This document shows positions 61,094-64,000 of a stretch of DNA of 64,000 nt, in pieces. The translations under genes and the position numbers were made by a program. The DNA is from Uliginosibacterium gangwonense DSM 18521. GTDB taxonomy: Bacteria > Pseudomonadota > Gammaproteobacteria > Burkholderiales > Rhodocyclaceae. The stretch lies in assembly GCF_000373965.1 (NCBI RefSeq), contig NZ_KB892840.1:62001-126000 (forward strand), in the 5' to 3' direction. Numbering within the stretch: position 1 is the stretch's first letter; each line of letters starts with the position of its first letter. The notes beneath the pieces are model-generated. The model saw only the letters and a program-made list of their open reading frames with translations. It searched no databases and was not told the DNA's origin.

Positions 61094-61873
61094 TCAGCCC
61101 TGGGTTGCAGGGCGAAGATAGAAGCACATTTTCACGCCTGCAATTTCAAACACATCGCGGTCAGCCAGCAAATGGGCTTGAGCATCCAGTTGCTTGCCAT
61201 TCAGGATCGGGAAGGCATCGCCTTCCACGTGGGTGATGAAGTAACCATGTGGACGCCGGGTAATCACCGCTACCTGCGTGCCGGGTTTGCCCAGTGTGGT
61301 CAGGGATTTGGACAGTTGCAGCTCACGGCCCGCATTGCGCCCACTGATGATCTGGATGACTCCCAATGGCTCATTGACACCTGGAGGCTGCGTCTCAACG
61401 CCCCCGGAACTACTGGGGGGCGCCCATGCGCTGGAGACCGTCGGGCCGTTGTCAACCATCGACGATTCGCCACTAAAGCCCAGCATGGTTTCTGTATGGG
61501 CACGCGAACTCGCCCCGAGCTTGGCCGCTTCGGGAGAGGTCACAAATGCCTTCTCGAAAGTGCTCTTGGCACTGAAATCAGGTGCCGTGTCACGCAGGAA
61601 TTTCAGGCGATACTTGCCTAACTCGACGATATCCCCATCCTTGAGGGCGAGTTTTTTCACCGGCTGCCCATTGACATAGGTGCCGTTGGTACTGTTCAGG
61701 TCTTCCAGGAATGCGTCATTCAAAATGGAAACGATGGTCGCATGCTCGCCACTGATGGCAAGGTTGTCGATCTGAATATCGTTGTGGGGTTTGCGCCCAA
61801 TGCTAGTCCGCTCCTTGGTCAGCGGAATCTCCTTGAGAACCAAACCATCCATGCTCAATACTAGCTTCGCCAT
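61094..61873 (-). CDS. Protein with two FHA domains
   Basis: This 259-residue protein is a phosphothreonine-binding adaptor. The first FHA domain (about 1-92) has the canonical residues TSIGRKPHNDI, GEHATIV and STNGTYVNG. The second (about 165-255; TTLGKPGTQV, LNGKQLDAQAH) lacks some canonical phosphate-binding residues and may not bind phosphopeptide. The middle linker is serine-, glycine- and proline-rich. GAGGATGAG supports the ATG. No kinase gene is adjacent. The company of a GAF-domain ATPase suggests a signalling role. Confidence 0.88.
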   Translation of the reverse strand: MAKLVLSMDGLVLKEIPLTKERTSIGRKPHNDIQIDNLAISGEHATIVSILNDAFLEDLNSTNGTYVNGQPVKKLALKDGDIVELGKYRLKFLRDTAPDFSAKSTFEKAFVTSPEAAKLGASSRAHTETMLGFSGESSMVDNGPTVSSAWAPPSSSGGVETQPPGVNEPLGVIQIISGRNAGRELQLSKSLTTLGKPGTQVAVITRRPHGYFITHVEGDAFPILNGKQLDAQAHLLADRDVFEIAGVKMCFYLRPATQG

Positions 61874-61949
61874 CTCATCCTCTTAGGCATATCCCAGGGT
61901 CCAGCCCTATCATCGAGTCGCCCGGTCGCACGCTTTATTTGTATATTCG

Positions 61950-62906
61950 TCAGTATGGCATTGTCTGGCCGATTCCGGCCGCTTTTGCCCGCTCAACCAG
62001 TTCAACAGCCAAAGCCAGATCCTGAATCGCCAACCCCTGTGACTCAAACAGCGTCCGCTGCCCAGCCTCAATCCGCCCTGGCTGACGCCCACACAGCACG
62101 TCCCCCAACTCGCGCAATTGCCGCTGATGCAACTGCCCCTTCTCCAGCGCAGGCAACAAGTCACCAGATTCCGCCAACGCGGTGGGAACACTGTCAACGC
62201 ATATCACGTCAGCCTGAGTGACCGTTTTTTCGTCAATCTCACGCCGGATCAACGAATTTGAACCAACGGCCCCCACATGGGAGCCTTTAGGCAACAAACC
62301 GCCATCAAAGAGCGGTTTCGGCGAGCTGGTTGCGGTAATCACGATATCGGCAATACCCAGCACTTGCTCGATTTTATCCGTCGGCAGCACATTCTTGCCT
62401 AATTCTGCCGACATTTTTTCGCAGAAAGCGCGTAATTTTACCGTGTCTCGTGCAAATACATAAAAAGAATCCAGCTGTGGCATTGCAAGTGCATGGGCAC
62501 GGAGTTGCCCCTGTGCCTGCCAGCCCGTGCCGAACAGCAGCAGGCGGCTTGCATCAGCACGCGCCAGAACGCTTGAGGCCAAAGCCGAAACGGCCCCGGT
62601 GCGGAGCATGCCGAGCAAGTCGGCCTCCAGCACTGCAATCGGGGCGCCGGTGTTGCAATCAAACAAATGCACCCAAAACCTGGCGCCCTCTCTAGACGAC
62701 GTGTAGGCCTTGTAACCTATCACTCCCCGCTCAGGCCAAGCTGCCTGCATACTGTGAAGTGTGGCACCGGGTGTACGAACCCGCAGCCTGGGCTGATCAA
62801 TGGCATGGCCCTGCGACAATGCCACATGAGCGGCGCGCACTGCCGCCAGTGCCACATCCACGTGGGCCAGCCGGGCCACGTCGGCTTCACTCAGAAACAA
62901 GCTCAT
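61950..62906 (-). CDS. Ornithine cyclodeaminase/mu-crystallin family protein
   Basis: This 318-residue NAD(P)-dependent protein has the family dinucleotide motif LLFGTGWQAQGQLRA (about 122-136) and the substrate-region block GARFWVHLFDCNTGAPIAVLEA. The family includes ornithine cyclodeaminase, delta-1-pyrroline-2-carboxylate reductase and alanine dehydrogenase; the sequence does not tell which. The start at 62906 gives MSLFLSEADVARL; 13 upstream codons were removed. It lies between an FHA gene and the sucCD terminator. Confidence 0.87.
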   Translation of the reverse strand: MSLFLSEADVARLAHVDVALAAVRAAHVALSQGHAIDQPRLRVRTPGATLHSMQAAWPERGVIGYKAYTSSREGARFWVHLFDCNTGAPIAVLEADLLGMLRTGAVSALASSVLARADASRLLLFGTGWQAQGQLRAHALAMPQLDSFYVFARDTVKLRAFCEKMSAELGKNVLPTDKIEQVLGIADIVITATSSPKPLFDGGLLPKGSHVGAVGSNSLIRREIDEKTVTQADVICVDSVPTALAESGDLLPALEKGQLHQRQLRELGDVLCGRQPGRIEAGQRTLFESQGLAIQDLALAVELVERAKAAGIGQTMPY

Positions 62907-62943
62907 ATTCGACCCCTGATCTGACTCTTGCGAGTTGTACACC

Positions 62944-62969
62944 AAAAAACAAGGGGCCGCAAAGCGGCC
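62944..62969 (-). terminator. Terminator of sucCD
   Basis: GGCCGC (62955-62960), AAA, GCGGCC (62964-62969); the minus strand continues CCTTGTTTTTTGG, matching an intrinsic terminator. Confidence 0.82.
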
Positions 62970-63000
62970 TCCTGTCTCATGCTGGCACTACAAATACCTA

Positions 63001-63894
63001 TCAGAGAATGCTCTTGAGCAAACGCCCCATCTCGGAAGGATTGCGGGTCACCTTGAAACCACACTCTTCCATGACTGCCAGCTTGGCTTCCGCCGTATCA
63101 GCACCACCAGAAATCAGCGCACCTGCGTGACCCATGCGCTTGCCCGCCGGTGCCGTCACCCCCGCGATAAAGCCAACAACCGGCTTCTTCATGTTGGCCT
63201 TGCACCACAGGGCGGCTTCAGCTTCGTCCGGCCCACCGATTTCGCCAATCATGATCACCGCATCGGTATCCGGATCATCATTGAAAGCCTGCATCACATC
63301 AATGTGCTTCAGGCCATTGATCGGGTCACCACCAATCCCGACGGCAGACGATTGGCCCAGACCGATTTCGGTCAGCTGTGCCACGGCTTCATAGGTCAGC
63401 GTGCCGGAGCGGGACACCACGCCGATGCGGCCTTTGCGGTGGATGTGACCGGGCATGATGCCGATCTTGATTTCTTCCGGCGTGATCAGGCCGGGGCAAT
63501 TCGGCCCCAGGAGCAGCGTCTTCTTGCCCCCGGCGGCTTCCTTGGCCTTCATCTTGTTGCGCACTTCCAGCATGTCACGGACCGGAATACCTTCGGTGAC
63601 GCAGATCACCAGATCCAGATCCGCCTCAACCGCCTCCCAGATTGCGCCGGCGGCGCCTGCGGGCGGCACGTAGATCACAGACACGGTAGCACCGGTCTGC
63701 GCGCTGGCTTCCTTGACGGTGCCGAAGATGGGAATATCCAGGAAGGTTTCGCCTGCCTTCTTGGGATTGACCCCGGCGACAAAACAGTTTTTCCCGTTGG
63801 CGTACTCCACACACTTTTCGGTATGAAACTGGCCGGTCTTGCCAGTAATACCCTGGGTGATGACCTTGGTGTCTTTGTTGATGAGAATCGACAT
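63001..63894 (-). CDS. sucD: Succinyl-CoA synthetase alpha subunit
   Basis: This 297-residue TCA-cycle enzyme subunit binds CoA and carries the phosphohistidine. It starts MSILINKDTKVITQGITGKTG, with GPNCPGLITPEEIKIGIMPG and the active-site histidine in the GHAGALISGG block near residue 250. GGAATG precedes the ATG. The minus-strand order puts sucC just upstream, as usual. Confidence 0.96.
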   Translation of the reverse strand: MSILINKDTKVITQGITGKTGQFHTEKCVEYANGKNCFVAGVNPKKAGETFLDIPIFGTVKEASAQTGATVSVIYVPPAGAAGAIWEAVEADLDLVICVTEGIPVRDMLEVRNKMKAKEAAGGKKTLLLGPNCPGLITPEEIKIGIMPGHIHRKGRIGVVSRSGTLTYEAVAQLTEIGLGQSSAVGIGGDPINGLKHIDVMQAFNDDPDTDAVIMIGEIGGPDEAEAALWCKANMKKPVVGFIAGVTAPAGKRMGHAGALISGGADTAEAKLAVMEECGFKVTRNPSEMGRLLKSIL

Positions 63895-63979
63895 TTCACA
63901 TTCCTTTGTGTGAAACGCAAAACATGAACCGTGAAGGAGGCAGCACGCCCACTATCTCCACGTTCCACATTTCACAGCA

Positions 63980-64000
63980 TTACTGGACGGCGGCAACAAT
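63980..64000 (-). CDS. sucC: sucC C-terminus (partial)
   Basis: The last six codons (IVAAVQ) and stop TAA of a minus-strand gene are visible at the window edge, 85 bases upstream of sucD. Gene order and a plausible SucC ending support the call. The rest lies outside. Confidence 0.72.
   Translation of the reverse strand: MVAAVQ

Noticed and set aside
62935-63927. 330-codon plus-strand frame opposite sucD
   Set aside because: It is the shadow of sucD; no family features.
1-64000. CRISPR arrays, insertion sequences, tRNA or rRNA genes
   Set aside because: I looked for regularly spaced repeats, transposase frames and tRNA T-arm signatures in the spacers and found none that hold up by eye.

Overview
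The window looks like a chromosomal segment of a betaproteobacterium able to live anaerobically or by fermentation. The housekeeping and pilus blocks have a betaproteobacterial character: fimT-pilV-pilW-pilX-pilY1-pilE, ffh next to a CcsA-like gene, pilB-pilC-pilD, FmdB-type/DUF502/aspS, and sucC-sucD. The first 31 kb hold oxygen-sensitive iron-sulfur enzymes more familiar from Rhodospirillum rubrum and Desulfovibrio. Neisseriales- or Rhodocyclales-like affiliation is an impression from gene order only; the species cannot be named from the sequence alone. No tRNA, rRNA, CRISPR array or insertion sequence was recognised.

Layout. 0-1 kb: 3' part of a secreted pectate lyase gene. 1.1-3.4 kb (minus): hypB, moaA and hypA, serving nickel insertion and molybdenum cofactor synthesis. 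3.6-11.0 kb (plus): a six-gene energy-converting [NiFe] hydrogenase in the order cooM-K-L-X-U-H, with no CO dehydrogenase gene in view. 11.2-23.6 kb: a molybdenum aldehyde oxidoreductase of the Desulfovibrio gigas MOP type with nine accessory genes, bracketed by two nearly identical 63-residue ferredoxin genes. The accessory genes encode an XdhC-like protein, a FAD/dicluster iron-sulfur protein, a small zinc-ribbon protein, a methyltransferase, a C-GCAxxG-C-C protein, a MocA-like nucleotidyltransferase fused to an HD domain, a radical SAM protein, a PaaK-like CoA ligase and a histidine phosphatase. This is the least understood system here. 23.7-26.9 kb: a flavodiiron protein and an AcoR-type regulator that lacks the GAFTGA loop. 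26.9-31.5 kb (minus): a 2-oxoacid:acceptor oxidoreductase whose ferredoxin domain is fused to a GltD-like NAD(P)/FAD subunit.

31.9-41.4 kb: an iron alcohol dehydrogenase, pgk, a SUFU-domain gene, dbpA, a YqhD-type alcohol dehydrogenase with a divergent LysR regulator, and an MsbA-like ABC exporter. 41.5-47.6 kb (minus): the minor pilin operon with a divergent PilY1-position protein and a major-pilin-like gene. 48-57.6 kb: ffh, a CcsA-like gene, pilBCD, a zinc-ribbon protein, a DUF502 protein and aspS. 57.7-64 kb (minus): a GAF-domain GspE/PilB-like ATPase, a metallo-beta-lactamase-fold hydrolase, a two-FHA protein, an ornithine-cyclodeaminase-family protein, sucD and the last codons of sucC.

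Working model (inference): 2-oxoacid oxidation and aldehyde oxidation feed electrons to the small ferredoxins, and the Coo-type hydrogenase disposes of them as H2 while pumping ions. The alcohol dehydrogenases offer an alternative sink, and the flavodiiron protein protects the oxygen-labile enzymes. A shared inverted repeat, TGTCA-N5-TGACA, upstream of moaA and of the second ferredoxin gene, with a degenerate copy upstream of cooM, hints at common control.
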